Positions 31,450-43,010 of a DNA stretch of 64,000 nt are shown one piece after another (position 1 is the stretch's first letter; every line of letters begins with the position of its first letter). Origin of the DNA: Bedellia somnulentella (lineage: Eukaryota > Arthropoda > Insecta > Lepidoptera > Bedelliidae); contig OY755171.1 in assembly GCA_963576735.1 (NCBI GenBank), forward strand, positions 3,410,001 to 3,474,000, given 5' to 3'. The notes under the pieces are model-generated. The model was not told the DNA's origin. It saw only the letters and a program-made list of their open reading frames with translations, and made no database searches. The translations under genes were made by a program, and so were the position numbers.

Positions 31450-32021
31450 CTAGCTGACCCCACAGACTTCGTACTGTCAAAAGTGTAGACTATCACGTCG
31501 TCGTCAAACTGAAATATTTAACTGACCTGTTGAGGGTCTGTGTCATGCGATGAGAAAAAAGGTGTTTTTCATAGAATCCTCACAATTTTTTCACTTTATA
31601 AGTTTTAAGTTTATAAGTATATCAAATCAAATCAAATCAGCAAATCTTTCCATTAATGGGTTGTCTGGAAGAGATCGCTCTTAGTGATAAGACCGCCAGT
31701 TGTACTTTGGCTTTTATACCGATCTTTTTTTGTAATTGTTGTTTTTATTTTGTAATGTGCAATAAAGAGTTTTATTATTATTATTATTATTATAGTAGTT
31801 TCGGCTGAGCATTGATTCTTAGTCAGTTAGTCTATTTAACAATTTTTTAAGAAAATTTATTGATCTCTTAATTTTTCTGGGATAAAAAGTGTCCTATTGT
31901 GTTAATTAGATCATTATCTGGCTTCCTGTAAAGTTTATTTTAAATGCGTTCTGTGAATTAGTCTTCATTTAGCTACAAACACACAAACATCTAAACTTTT
32001 ACATTTATAATATTAATAGGA
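31450..32021 (-). mobile_element. Non-autonomous Helitron carrying a LINE 3' end
   Basis: Low end CTAGCTGACCCCACAGACTT, preceded by A; high end TTTATAATATTAATAGGA, followed by T. These are the same termini and target as the element at 5443-5712. The interior holds a LINE 3' end (31650-31795) and a TTA microsatellite, which make it about 300 bp longer. Confidence 0.78.
31650..31795 (+). mobile_element. LINE 3'-end fragment inside a Helitron
   Basis: GGTTGTCTGGAAGAGATCGC, GATAAGACCGCCAGTTGTAC and GTGCAATAAAGAGTTTT, then a run of TTA. The same sequence in reverse is at 32891-33050, so it is an interspersed LINE 3' untranslated end. I recall it as common in Lepidoptera. Confidence 0.75.
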
Positions 32022-32163
32022 TTAGGCTTAAACATAAGCTTCTCGCGCAGGTGACCTCGCTCGCCGGCCAGCGCAGCGTCTTGTCTTGCGCTTCATGCAC
32101 GCGTGTAAATTTTGTTACGGAGTAATTTTAAAATTGTATTATCTTCTAAGATGTATATTGAAA

Positions 32164-32395
32164 TATCGTGAGGAAACCCACATGGCTGAGTTGTACTTAG
32201 TCATGTGACAGTGTATTCGTACAAAACGGCGATAGGCCTGCCCCCTATCACGTGAGTACACTGTCCATGCAAAACGTGGGTACTCTGAACACCAGGTGAC
32301 AAAGTCACGTGATGTTCAGAAGTATTAGTACCTCTGCCAATCCCTTCGGGGATATTCGGCGTGAACGTTTATGTTATGTTATATGTTATGTTTAT
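32164..32395 (+). mobile_element. SINE-B, 5'-truncated
   Basis: Starts at TCGTGAGGAAACCCACATGG and runs to GGCGTGAACGTTTATGTTAT with a TTATG-type tail. The sequence is close to consensus. Confidence 0.9.
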
Positions 32396-32639
32396 TTAAA
32401 TTAAATGATGTCAAGGACAATTTTGTTCTCAATTAAATACTCTCAATCAACAACATATTTATTTGGATAAAGATTAATATTACGTTGATAAAACATTATG
32501 GCAATTATGCATTAAATTCGACCAAATTTATTTACCATAAAAATTGTTATAGTAAGTGAAACTTAAAAGTTAGACATATACTGTCGCGGGCATTTTTTTA
32601 GATCATTTAAAGAGAAATAATTCTTTTTTTTTTTTTTTT

Positions 32640-32888
32640 TTGTGTAACTTAAACCGTTTACGCATCGCACACAACGGAAGCCTTAGTATGAATAATTATC
32701 CCCGTTTTTGCAACATTATTCGCTGATAGTTTGCTCCTGTTGGTCGCAGCGTGATGATATATAGCCTAAAACCTTCCTCAGTAAATGGACTAACCAACAC
32801 AAAAAGATTTTTTCAATTTGATCGGGTAGTTCCTGAAATCCTAGCGTTCAAACAAACAAACTCTTCAGCTTTATAATATTAGTATAGA
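32640..32888 (-). mobile_element. Non-autonomous Helitron fragment (5' end)
   Basis: The minus strand starts TCTATACTAATATTATAAAG and is followed by GTTTGTTTGTTTGAACG and a body with a TATATAGCCTAAAACCTTCC block, a combination I recall from lepidopteran Helitrons. The CTAG end is not found. Confidence 0.7.
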
Positions 32889-32890
32889 TG

Positions 32891-33050
32891 GGTATAGAAT
32901 AAAATAGAATTACTCTTTATTGCACATCAAACACAAATTTACAAAAATAATAATATGATCAAACAGTTTACAGTGAGGTACAATTGGCGGTCTTATCGCT
33001 AAAAGCGACCAGCTTCCAGACAACCTTAGTATAGTTGTTGAATAAAAATA
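32891..33050 (-). mobile_element. LINE 3'-end fragment
   Basis: Reverse of 31650-31795: ACTCTTTATTGCACATCAAA, GGCGGTCTTATCGCTAAAAG and GCTTCCAGACAACC. It abuts the Helitron 5' end at 32888. Confidence 0.75.
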
Positions 33051-33601
33051 TTTCCAACTATCTTTATCCCTTGACTTTGTCCACATGGAATAGTAATTTT
33101 GATACAACCTCAAAGACGCTACTTGATTATCTACTTAAGCCTTTATTAGGGAAATATTTATTAATTAAAATAACGTAAACAATGAGACACATACAAATAT
33201 GACATAGATGGAATAAAATTTTGTAGAAGTTTCATATAAATTATAATCATATGGCACGGGAGCGAACCAGTAGCAACAGCATCGTGAGGGCTGGAACTGG
33301 CACTGGAACAGGATAACATTTAAGATAAATTACAATAATAAAACTAACAATAAGTTTAAGTAATTTTCACTGTCTTCGAACAAATGTATGGATGTTGTAA
33401 CGTGGGAAATAAACAAATAAATAAACCTTAATTTTCTGAAATTTTCATTCCCGTGGAAATTTCAGGGTAGTCTTAATATTCACTTAAGCTCTAAAGCTAT
33501 GGACCTTCCAAATTTCAGCGTTCTAGGTCTAGCCGTTTAGGCTGTACGCTCTCAGTTAGTGAGTCAGCCAGTAACGGCACGATTTTATGTATAGACATTA
33601 T
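33051..33601. other. No recognisable gene
   Basis: 33490-33590 (CCAAATTTCAGCGTTCTAGG, GTTAGTGAGTCAGCCAGTAA) has the general look of repeat F ends. Otherwise unplaced. Confidence 0.4.
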
Positions 33602-34166
33602 TTGTTGCAAACTGAATCGTCAATGAATATTTAGTGCCAGTTTTGCATGTAACAATTTCAACTCCACTTACCTCCACAAGGCTATGGATAAAATCATACT
33701 TATTGGCAATACACACAAGCGAGATAATCAATTCCCAAAGTGACTCCTATCGTTTTCCAAGTGAATCATCTAGCTTAATGTCTATTAATATTGTTCAGGG
33801 TATTTGTTAACCGTATATCCTTGTTGCTCGAACCATCTCGTTCTTCAAAATCTGTCACTGACAGTCTTTGTACATCTTCTTTTTATTATTTGAACTAGAT
33901 GGAAACAATTTCATCAAATATAACTGGACAATCCACTGTTTTTTCACACTATAAAATTCTAATATCCTGCCGCAATAATATGTTTCTTGATCCTTCACAA
34001 CTTCGGGTTGAACACGAGGGAAATAATATTTTCATCACCAATTATATTGTGAATGGACGAAATTTCGTTATTATCGCGACGCACATTCTCGCTTCACACA
34101 TTTAAACACTAACGATCTCACTTACACCCGGCGCAAATTCTCTTAGCGAGGCAAAGCGAGCCCAGC

Positions 34167-34174
34167 TATAAAAA
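34167..34174 (+). promoter_or_regulatory. Putative TATA box in block S
   Basis: TATAAAAA within CCCAGCTATAAAAAGCTACA. Copy 2 has GAGCTATAAGAAGCTACACG at about 62435. The surroundings are conserved but no coding sequence follows closely. Confidence 0.35.
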
Positions 34175-34435
34175 GCTACACGATCGTGCGTCAAGTAATT
34201 TCAAAAGTATTTCATGTCTCTTTAATGTTTCAATTACGTTTATTAGGTTTATTTTAAACCTTAAATTCTCGGGTCTGGAAAATTGCTACGGCGATTTTTG
34301 GCGCCGAGTCAGCTCTTTATTTCTTTACACATCTCTTAGACGTAACATTGTTGAAGTTATGTAACTAGATAGGTATGTACTTTAGTTATTCAGGGTCAGG
34401 TTTAAGGGTTTCAACATTGTTTTTTAAATAAATAT

Positions 34436-34702
34436 AAACATAAACGTTCACGCCGTTTATCCCCGAAGGGGTTGGCAGAGGCACCAACACTTCTTAATGA
34501 CAAGTGACAGCGCCACCTAGTGCCCTAAGTAGGCACCCACGTTTTGCTTAGACAGTGTACTCACGTGATAGGGGGCAGGTCTATCGCCGTTATGTACGGA
34601 TACACTGTGTTTCCTCACGATGTTTTCCCTCACCGTTAACAACAATGATAAATGAACCACTCATATGACTTAAGAAAAGACAAATTGGTGTAGGCCCTTC
34701 CC
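34436..34702 (-). mobile_element. SINE-B, head truncated
   Basis: From AACATAAACGTTCACGCCGT to GACAAATTGGTGTAGGCCC. The tRNA-like head beyond the GTGTAGGCCC motif is missing. It is present in block S copy 1 only. Confidence 0.9.
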
Positions 34703-35542
34703 TTGAAAAGGGCTACTTATATATTGCCAACTTTGTTGTAAATCTATCATAAGTTTAGTATTTTTGGTGAACAAGCCTTAAGTTACTGGTGAGTTCCATT
34801 AATCTAGGCTAAACTGATACAAATGTTTTTGCCATATAAACGTTTTAGTAAATGATTTCTAAGTAAGTTTTTCTTCTCAGAGAGCAGTTAAAATTATTTA
34901 CGACTTAAAATATTGTTGAACGAACACAATTATCATCTGAACTCACGGCCAAGGCCATTCAAGATACAGTAGCAAAATATTCACCTCAATAATTTCCCTG
35001 GCAGATTGAGAAATACAGAGAGGAAATGAGATAATATTTGGATTCGAAGCGCATAAAACAGTTAATTTAAAATCAATTAAGATACCTTATACAAATCCTA
35101 CGTAAAAAGACGTGATTCTTTTATTCTAAGTAAAACACTATAGGACTAACAGTTTTACGAACATCCCCAAATTGTTCGTAATAAAAACTTAACCAGAGGC
35201 ATAAAAGTGTGAACAAATCCATTTTAGATTATTCATGAAACAAACAGTTATGAAAGGGTTAAATTTTATGACGCGGTAATGGACAAAACTTCTTTGAAAC
35301 AATCGAAACTGTAATAGAACGTTGCTGAAAATTTAAGTGTCTTTTAAAACATCCCCGGGCTGTTTGACCCGATAACTTATTGATATCGAAAAGCAGTTGC
35401 GTCGAGTCACGAAATACAGTAATTAACCACTTAAATCGTTGCTATACATTATACAAAATCTTTTAGCAAAGACATATCGAGACAAACTTGAAATCTTTTT
35501 ATATGAAGCTTTAAGTACTTGGTAACAACCGTAGCTATATAG

Positions 35543-35775
35543 CTGTGTAGTGTCGGATTAGAATATCATTTCTGCCGGTGGGTATACGTAACAGGCGACT
35601 AACGGTATTGGGGCTTTTAAGGGATTTTTGGGCGGTGAGGTTGGAGACCCATCACCGACAACCTTTATTTTATTGCACTTAACTTTCCAAAAGTGGCTGA
35701 GGAATTTCTAATTCCTTAGCTCTGGCTACCCCTTCTAGGGATTTATAGCGGTGAGTAAATGTATGTATGTATGTA
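35543..35775 (+). mobile_element. SINE-A, near full length
   Basis: GCTGTGTAGTGTCGGATTAG to GATTTATAGCGGTGAGTAAA with a TATG tail. SINE-B follows immediately. Confidence 0.9.
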
Positions 35776-36040
35776 GCAACCGTGATAGCTTAATGGGTAG
35801 AAAACCCACCTATCATGCAGACAGACGTGGATTCAAAACCCGGGTCGCGCCATCACTAAATTTTCTTTTCTAAAGTTATATGTGTGGTTATTTTATCATG
35901 GTTTCTTAACGGTAAGGAAACCCACAAGAAAAATACATGCGTACTAAGAACACCAGGTGACAGTGTCACGTGATGTTCAGAAGTATTAGCACATCTACCA
36001 AACCTTCTGGTTTATGTGGTGCGGTGTGAACGTTTGAGTT
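35776..36040 (+). mobile_element. SINE-B with intact A- and B-box, internally deleted
   Basis: The head CAACCGTGATAGCTTAATGG (A-box) and GTGGATTCAAAACCC (B-box) are present. About 100 bases between the AAACCCACAAG and CAGGTGACAGTGTCACGTGA motifs are lost. Confidence 0.85.
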
Positions 36041-36162
36041 TGGGAAAGACTTGTTATAATATTAGTTTACTTCAAAAATTTAAAACGAATGGCTGGTAAC
36101 ACGATTCTATAGCAAGGTTTACGTGTTTTTAAAAATATGCGGCGTAGTTTATAGCAAACATA

Positions 36163-36412
36163 CATACATACATATACTCACGGCTATAAATCCCTTAACG
36201 GGGTAGCCAGAGCTTTGGAATGAAAAATTCCTCAGCCACTTTTGGAAGTTGATTGGGGAAAAGAGGGTAATAATAAATGTTTTTGGTGACGGGTCTCCAA
36301 CCACATCGCCCAAAAATCACTTAATAAGCCCCTATACCCTTAGTCGCCTCTTACGATCACCCACGGGTAAAAATGGGGTAGTGTTATTCTAAGCCGACAC
36401 TACACGGCTATA
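36163..36412 (-). mobile_element. SINE-A with 13-bp target duplication
   Basis: TATAGCAAACATA (36150-36162) and TATAGTAAACATA (36413-36425) flank a full reverse SINE-A with the tail at the low end and AAGCCGACACTACACGGC at the high end. Confidence 0.92.
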
Positions 36413-36926
36413 TATAGTAAACATAGAAACAAATTGTAGATGAAACTGACTTTCAGAAAAAGTTTCATGTTGTATGTAGACCATTATGTGTTTGGATGCT
36501 GTGGTTTCGAGGTGGGCGTATAATAACGCGGGTTACGTTGTAAAAGGCCCTACTCCTCATTTTGCTTATAAACCGCTTTCGCGACTCATTACTTTCTTCG
36601 TAACCTTGCTGACTCCTTCTGGGGTCATATTAAAACAAATTTAAATGGGAATAATCTATTTCGATATATTCGGAAATATCTCAATTCAATTATGATTTGT
36701 TGAATTATTAGTTGACATTCTTTCCATTTTGAACTTGTATTGAGTCAAATATCTCAGACCGATTGTAAAAGGAATATTCCAAACTGTTTCGGAACCATTC
36801 CATTTATAGCCAAAGCGCTGCAAACTTTTAATAAGACCCTCTCCGACTTTGCAGTTCAACGCTATGCAAAACTTGTAATCCCTTCACATTATCCACTGAT
36901 TTAGAATAGACCTTAACCATCTTACA

Positions 36927-37022
36927 GACTCAAACGTTCACGCCGAATATCCCCGAAGGGGTTATCAAAGGTACTAATACATCTGAAAATCACGTGAAAT
37001 TGTCACCTGCTGTTCAGAGTAG
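36927..37022 (-). mobile_element. SINE-B 3'-end fragment
   Basis: AAACGTTCACGCCGAATATC, CCGAAGGGGTTATCAAAGG and AATCACGTGAAATTGTCACC. Confidence 0.85.
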
Positions 37023-37159
37023 TTACCCTCTTACAGATTAAGTTAATTTCACGTTTATTTGTTGAATAATATTTTTTTGACATTATGAACGTCATTGCTT
37101 CATTGTCTAATACTCATCGTAGCAAAATATAAAATATAACGATAAGTCTCAACTAAGCG

Positions 37160-37425
37160 GTGTAGTGTCGGCTTAGAATAGCAGTACCTCATTTTTTTCT
37201 TCCGGTGGGTGTACGTAAGAGGCTACTAACGGTATTAAGTTAACTCAATGGGCTTTTAAGGGATTTTTGAGCGATGCGGTTGGAGACCCATCATCAACAA
37301 CCTTTATTTCTGCACCTTCCCAACGCAACTTCCTGTAGCTTACAACGCGAAAATGGCTGAGAAATTTCTAATTCCCAGCTCTGGCTACCCTTCAAGGGAT
37401 TTATAGCCGTGAATATATGTATTGT
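37160..37425 (+). mobile_element. SINE-A with small insertions
   Basis: GGTGTAGTGTCGGCTTAGAA to TTTATAGCCGTGAATATATG. Extra bases occur near 37193, 37232 and 37333. Confidence 0.88.
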
Positions 37426-37861
37426 AAGTCAGAACATATTTTATTAACAGGAGCAATTTATAAACTTAATTATATTTTAAATATAACATTTCCAATTACT
37501 CTCCGTTTGTTAATAAACCGATGAAAATAGTCTATTGAAAACGTACTAAATTAATTTTAACTTGAAGTTTTTAGTGTATAAACGAATGAATAGAACATTG
37601 AATGAATATTTATGATTGAAATATATTTATTGAATAGTATCACGAGAAATGATTATTATGTAGCAGCAGTTCAATCCTAAATTCGTTCGTTGTAGTATTA
37701 ACTAGTACAACAAAATAACTAATTCAAAGGACGTCTATATCCATACAAATACATCTGTAATAATGTTAGTCATAAAATAACGACTTTATTAAAAAAAAAC
37801 AATTTATGGCTGATTTAATGTCTTTCAATAATAATATCACAAGAAAATCCAGGTCAAAATC

Positions 37862-38228
37862 ATAACATAACATAACATAAACGTTCACGCCGAATATCCC
37901 CGAAGGGGTTAGCAGAGGTACTAATACTTCTGAACATCACGTGACATTGTCACCTGGCGTTCAGAGTACCCACGTTTTGCATGGACAGTGTACTTACGTG
38001 ATAGGGGGCAAGCCTATCGCCGTTTTGTACGAATACATTGTCACATGACTAAGTACAACTCAGCCATGTGGGTTTCCTCACGATGTTTTCCCTCACCGTT
38101 AACAACCATGATAAATTAACCACACATATGTCTTTAGAAAAGACAAATTGGTGTAGGCCCGACCCAGGATTTGAACACTAGTCGTTTGCACGATAACCGA
38201 GTGTTCTACCCACTGAGTTATCACGTCG
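37862..38228 (-). mobile_element. SINE-B, full length
   Basis: From CATAACATAACATAAACG (tail side) through CGCCGAATATCCCCGAAGG to the head (reverse of TAACTCAGTGGGTAGAAC and TGTTCAAATCCTGGGTCGG). No clear target duplication. Confidence 0.92.
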
Positions 38229-38424
38229 TATAATTAGGTAGGTACTATAATAAACAAATTTATAACTATTCATTAATTAACGATTAATAGTTAGAAAGTT
38301 GTTTGAATTAGATAATTCTTTGAAACCACAACAGATGCGATTTTCATGCTACAGTTACAAATTACAGTCCTTTATGTTTTTAACTGAAAGGCAAATAATT
38401 GCCAACTTTTTTTTCTTTAGTCCT

Positions 38425-38645
38425 CGCAGCCAATATATATCCCTACAAACGTGCTGGAGCCGACTCAGGCCGGTCAAATACAAGTTCGCAGACTAACCAC
38501 TAGCGTAATAGTAGCCGAGACCGACGGCTTGACGCACCCTCCGAAGCACGGAATTGTCTTAACTTTCGGATACTCATTTAAATAAAATTTGCAATGCGAA
38601 CCCGAGATTTCCGGATCGTAAGCTTTACCGCTACACCTGCATAGC
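38425..38645 (-). mobile_element. SINE-C, degraded copy
   Basis: Shares GCAGACTAACCACTA, GACCGACGGCTTGACGCACC and CCTCCGAAGCACGGAATTG with 16163-16480. The tRNA-like head is reduced to GAACCCGAGATTTCCGGA and TTACCGCTACACC. Confidence 0.78.
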
Positions 38646-39190
38646 TAGTACGAGCATTCTTTAAACTAGATATCGCGTGGTATAAAACAGCCATCTCTTA
38701 CGCACTTACTTAGTGTCGTATACTGTCACTACATTTTAACCGATATTGTGTCGGTCGTACTAGGCCTCCTGAAGATCTAATTTTGACCTTAGCGATAAAT
38801 AAAGTCTTTAATGATCCTTAGTTACGTTGTAATATTTACAAACACAATATAAATATAAACATAAAAAATCTGAGTGCGCTTTCGTTTATTTCAATTATTA
38901 ACCCGCTCGTTCCGTGGCATGGTGCAGATATAAACATTCTGTGTTTAGTCCGATTTATGACTGCCACCGAAATATGTAATGCTCGAGCGTTCCATACTGA
39001 GCGAGATTTACTACATTCCGATTATAGATTTTGCGTCCACAGTTTCAATCAACAACAACACGTATTTACTATTTTATGTGCCTTTTATTGTTTCATGTTA
39101 ATTCTCAAAGATTTTAGAATTTTTAATAAATTTAAAGTTTTACATAAAACCACTTTGCTTTCATTAGTGACATTATATCCTAGATTATAC
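38646..39190. other. No recognisable gene
   Basis: The 78-codon frame at 38957 has no motif or context that supports it. Confidence 0.4.
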
Positions 39191-39233
39191 TAACGCGCTT
39201 TTCAGACGATCACGATGTTTGAAAAGCGCATTA
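39191..39233. repeat. Hairpin, 14-bp stem
   Basis: TAACGCGCTTTTCA (39191-39204) and TGAAAAGCGCATTA (39220-39233) pair with one mismatch around a 15-base loop. Confidence 0.7.
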
Positions 39234-41604
39234 GAATATAATCAGCGAAATCATTTAGCGAAATGACTGAACCCGCATATTCAAATCTCGAAACACATAA
39301 AACCTGTTTGCCAATGTACAAATGTGTTTCTCACGATTATGAGAAGGGAATATTTTACATTTTTCTTATTCATGCGACGACAGAATGGAATACCTTTTTA
39401 GAATGGGTAGTTGAGTAGAGAATTATTTTTAAAAATGGTTGACCTAACAGGAAAACAAGAATCAAGCCCTTATCATAACGCAACGGTTTATTTTTATTCT
39501 CCTTCCTTTATTTCAACTTGATTGTATTGTTTGCATAACAAAGGATTTATAGACATCTTGCTGTAGTAAACAAAATTCTTAAATTAAGGAGAAAATAAAA
39601 ATAGATTAAAATATACTTAAAGATTCATTAATTTAACCTTAACTAAGTTAGTTCAAATCAAACAACAAACAAGGAAATTATTTACTGTCATAAGTTGTGA
39701 GTACGGTGTGAGCATGCGCATACAAGATAGCCATAGAATGCTACGATAAACTTCGCTACGAAGCGCGTAGCAAACTTCGTAGAAATATCGTACTAAGCCA
39801 AGTACAAAGTCTATCCTTATGTTAATATTTCGCTTTGGTATAAAATTTATATTCTAGCAGAAGGTATATTAAAATTGTGTTGTTAGTGACGAAAAAGTGT
39901 CGAACTGTAATGTTACACTCATTTTTCATGCATATACTGTTTTATCTTGGTTTCGTTTCAAAATTCGTTGATGGATAGAAAACACGAAAACATCTCTTAT
40001 CCGCCATTTAGTGACTAATGGTTTTCAAAGAGTGCAAATTAAAATATATCGGTAATTTCAGTTTTTAATACAGAAACTTAATGAAGCGTATATTCTAAAT
40101 GCAAAATTTTTGCCATCCATTAGATAGATAATGTGATTTTAAGACCTTCATTTGAAAATTAATAGGTTGATGTAATCTGAGAATCGCTTCAAGGTTCATG
40201 GACAAAATAAAGAAAAAATCCAATAGAATGGGGGCTTTCCATACAAAAAAAAAGTCCGCCCCGTCTAATTTTTAACATAAAAAAGTGACAAATACAAATA
40301 AAACATATGTTGCAAATCTTGTCAAAAATTAAAATCGAAAATATATGTATTATAGTATATTTATCTGTATATATTATATTAATGCTTGATATATCACGCC
40401 GCTTACATATACTTGATATTACAAAACCCTCCCCTGGCGAGTCCAACTTTTAGTTATTTTGTTTAATATCGAACAAAAATATAAAGTTGAACAATTGAAA
40501 ATCTATACAATTTGCTTTGAACGTACGAGGTACTTTGCTCGAGTAATTTGCTAAAGTTCTAGAGTGCCGTCGACCATACGGGTAAATCAATTGGGGCAGG
40601 CATTTACTAAAGTAAAGTAAACGTTAACGTGTAAATTTCCCGGAAGGACATCGCGTATTAAAGTTGATTAATTTACGCAGTAATTATGTTCTCTGTACTA
40701 ATCTGTGGTAAGAGGAAACCTGCGTATTTGTAAATAATAGGATAATAAAATCTAGGTTTGTTTTTTCAAAAGTATAACGAATCTTATAATTATCGAAGTA
40801 AAAAGGCCTCTTGTAAAAAATGTTGAAGCAGCTTTTGCTCCTATGTTGATAATTTATCTGTTCTTCGATGTATGATAGATTCCTTTGAAAATAATTGAAA
40901 TTGGACATACTTCTCTAGAATAAATTGAGCCTCGAATCTTGAACGGTAATCAGCTTTTTTGTATACAATACTTGAAGTACAGAATTCAGAAACCTGAACC
41001 TTTGTGTAACGGTTTTTGCTTTCCAAGAACTTTGTAAATGTTTTCGCAAAAAGAATATTCGTGACAGCGAATATTATTTCAATGGTTAATTCAGAGTGTT
41101 TGACTTATTATTTTAGTATGACGTAACCTTCGTCAATCAACGCAAGCCTTCCAGCCTGACAATCTATAATGGATTCTCAATTAAAGAACTCCCATTAATT
41201 ATTTCTCGCTACAAACTCATTTCCGTCATGCTTTTCAGCTAATCTCACTTGTTCCCTGACACTTGAGCAGACTTTACTTTAAAAGCAGCAATCAACCGCT
41301 CTCAACGTTGCACAACTTTTAAGTTGCTTGTTAATTATTCTCAAAGATTGATCAACATGCGCGAGCAAGACAATTCATGCCACAATTTCCTGATCAGAAT
41401 AGACATATAATTATTGAGACACACAAACTTGGAAGGCACGTTGCTGTTAATTTTAAAGGCAAAGGCTATGTTGATTTAACTAACAGGCAGCTATAGTTTC
41501 CTTTTCTTTTCGTATAATCTTATGCTTTATCATGTGCACCTGCAGACCTAAGTAAATAATAAAAAAGGTGATATTGTAAAAAGGACAGAAAAAGGAAAGT
41601 AAAG
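39234..41604. other. No recognisable gene in 2.4 kb
   Basis: A+T-rich. Frames at 40189, 40684 and 40841 (minus) are short and lack motifs. 39741-39784 contains nested inverted repeats built from CTTCGCTACGAAGCGCGTAG. Confidence 0.45.
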
Positions 41605-41735
41605 TTAGTTTTGGCACACAGAGAGGATGGATGATTGATAACTGGTGAAGGAGGTTTATACATCCAGTGTTACTGGTATTGTTAGTAGAGGACGACCACG
41701 AAGGATGGCTACTAATGGTGTGACTATATGTATGT
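41605..41735 (+). pseudogene. RTE-like LINE fragment
   Basis: ACAGAGAGGATGGATGATTG (ERMDD region), AGGAGGTTTATACATCCAGT and GTTAGTAGAGGACGACCACG (SRGRPR). It then jumps to a short TATG tail at 41722, so the final part is deleted. Confidence 0.75.
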
Positions 41736-42824
41736 AAACACACAACTTGGTTGAGAATATTGTGATGTAATGTGATGTGGTTAGTTGTTGTTTTAAGTAA
41801 AAAAAATGAGTTTTCTATAGTAAAGGAAAAGATATTTTAATATATAATTTCGATGTCAGTTAGTAGTAAATAAGTAGACACTTAAACGTTTTTTGCTATT
41901 CGGAATTTATTATAATTTATTACCTTACAAAAGCTTTAAAATTATATTCCTAGCAATAATGTTAATATATTTAAAAATAAATTTCACTGCATTAGATAAA
42001 AAAATGCAATGTATATTTTTATTTTATTAATACTACATTGAAATCATTAACCATTTCTATCTATTTGAATTACTAACATATTTTCTAACAACATTGATTT
42101 CATCGCTCGGCTACTGACTCCAAAGTACCAGCAACGCATTACTTGTCGAGAGAGCTACAAAGTGAGTTTGAAGTACACTTCAGTACAAATGTTGCAGACG
42201 AAACTTTGTGGTTCATCTCTTGAGGAGCTAAGAAAAAAACGATAACTTAGTCGCCGGCTGCTTCAAAAAATTTTAACTTAGGCAAATGCAATTTTTACAC
42301 TGTCAGAGCGAAATTGTTTATTCTGAACTCTGGATGAACAAATGATAGGGGTTTTCCAGAACTTTTACTTACTATACCTTTGCCATCCTTACAGGGACAT
42401 ACAGCGTAAGGTTATGTCTATTATATCATTAGTGTCACAACAATACAATTTTGTTCACAAGTAAAATAAAATTAATTTAAAATATAAACTACTTAGTATC
42501 AAAACCACCCTGACAACAACTCTCATATTCCTCAAACCTCATTAAACTAATCTTAAAGTTTATAAAGCGGATCCCAATTAGTAAACCAATACATTAGGCC
42601 TCATTATGCATCTGCTCACAACACCGCTAAGGTCCGCATAAAGTTCCAATTACCAGACAGTGCTAGTTGAACTGGCTGTGAAAGCTATACAGCTAAGTGA
42701 AGCCGTAATTGCTGCCACAAGGAGCCAGCCTACTCGGGTCATTTTTGTTAGGATATCTCTTTCTTTACACCTTTTTTTATTCTTTAAACTTTTGTACATG
42801 GAGTAAGTAGTCTTAAAAATTTTG
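41736..42824. other. No recognisable gene
   Basis: A possible remnant of the SINE-B 3' end at 42363-42412 (CTTTGCCATCCTTACAGGGA) is too diverged to be sure. Confidence 0.4.
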
Positions 42825-43010
42825 ATGCCAGCGGGACTCGAACCTACGACATCCGTAAACGCCCCCGTAACTCTGCCAACTGAGCTATGGTGTCAAGTGA
42901 CCACTCTTGCGAAAATTTGTATTTGCCTGGTTCTTTACACCTTAATTTGCTTAATTGATCAGTCCATCCCCACATGAGGTTCTCATGCAAAACAAAGCCT
43001 AAATATTAAA
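42825..43010 (-). mobile_element. SINE-D, tRNA-derived
   Basis: On the minus strand: CACCATAGCTCAGTTGGCAG (A-box TAGCTCAGTTGG) and GTCGTAGGTTCGAGTCCCGC (B-box GGTTCGAGTCC), followed by TGGCATCAAAATTT. The acceptor stem pairs imperfectly. The partner copy at 6330-6660 shares the D-arm and CCCCACATGAGGTTCTCATG. A decayed tRNA gene is possible, but the shared flank favours a SINE. Confidence 0.65.

Larger units (their letters stand above)
33602..35357 (+). repeat. Duplicated block S, copy 1
   Basis: Aligns along its length with 61210-64000: GTTGCAAACTGAATCG, ACTCCACTTACCTCCACAAG, ACACAAGCGAGATAATCAAT, TTATCGCGACGCACATTCTC, GCGCCGAGTCAGC and ATAGAACGTTGCTGAAAATT. It is interrupted by SINE-B at 34436, which the other copy lacks. 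No long shared frame. The 68-codon frame at 33899 is broken in the other copy. The alignment probably continues past the window edge in copy 2. Confidence 0.85.

Noticed and set aside
39741..39784. Nested CTTCG/CGAAG inverted repeats as a regulatory hairpin
   Set aside because: Short and imperfect, no second copy and no gene nearby.
42828..42897. Second tRNA-like sequence on the minus strand
   Set aside because: The A- and B-boxes are good but the acceptor stem is imperfect and part of the flank is shared with 6330-6660. It is called a SINE, though a decayed tRNA gene cannot be fully excluded.
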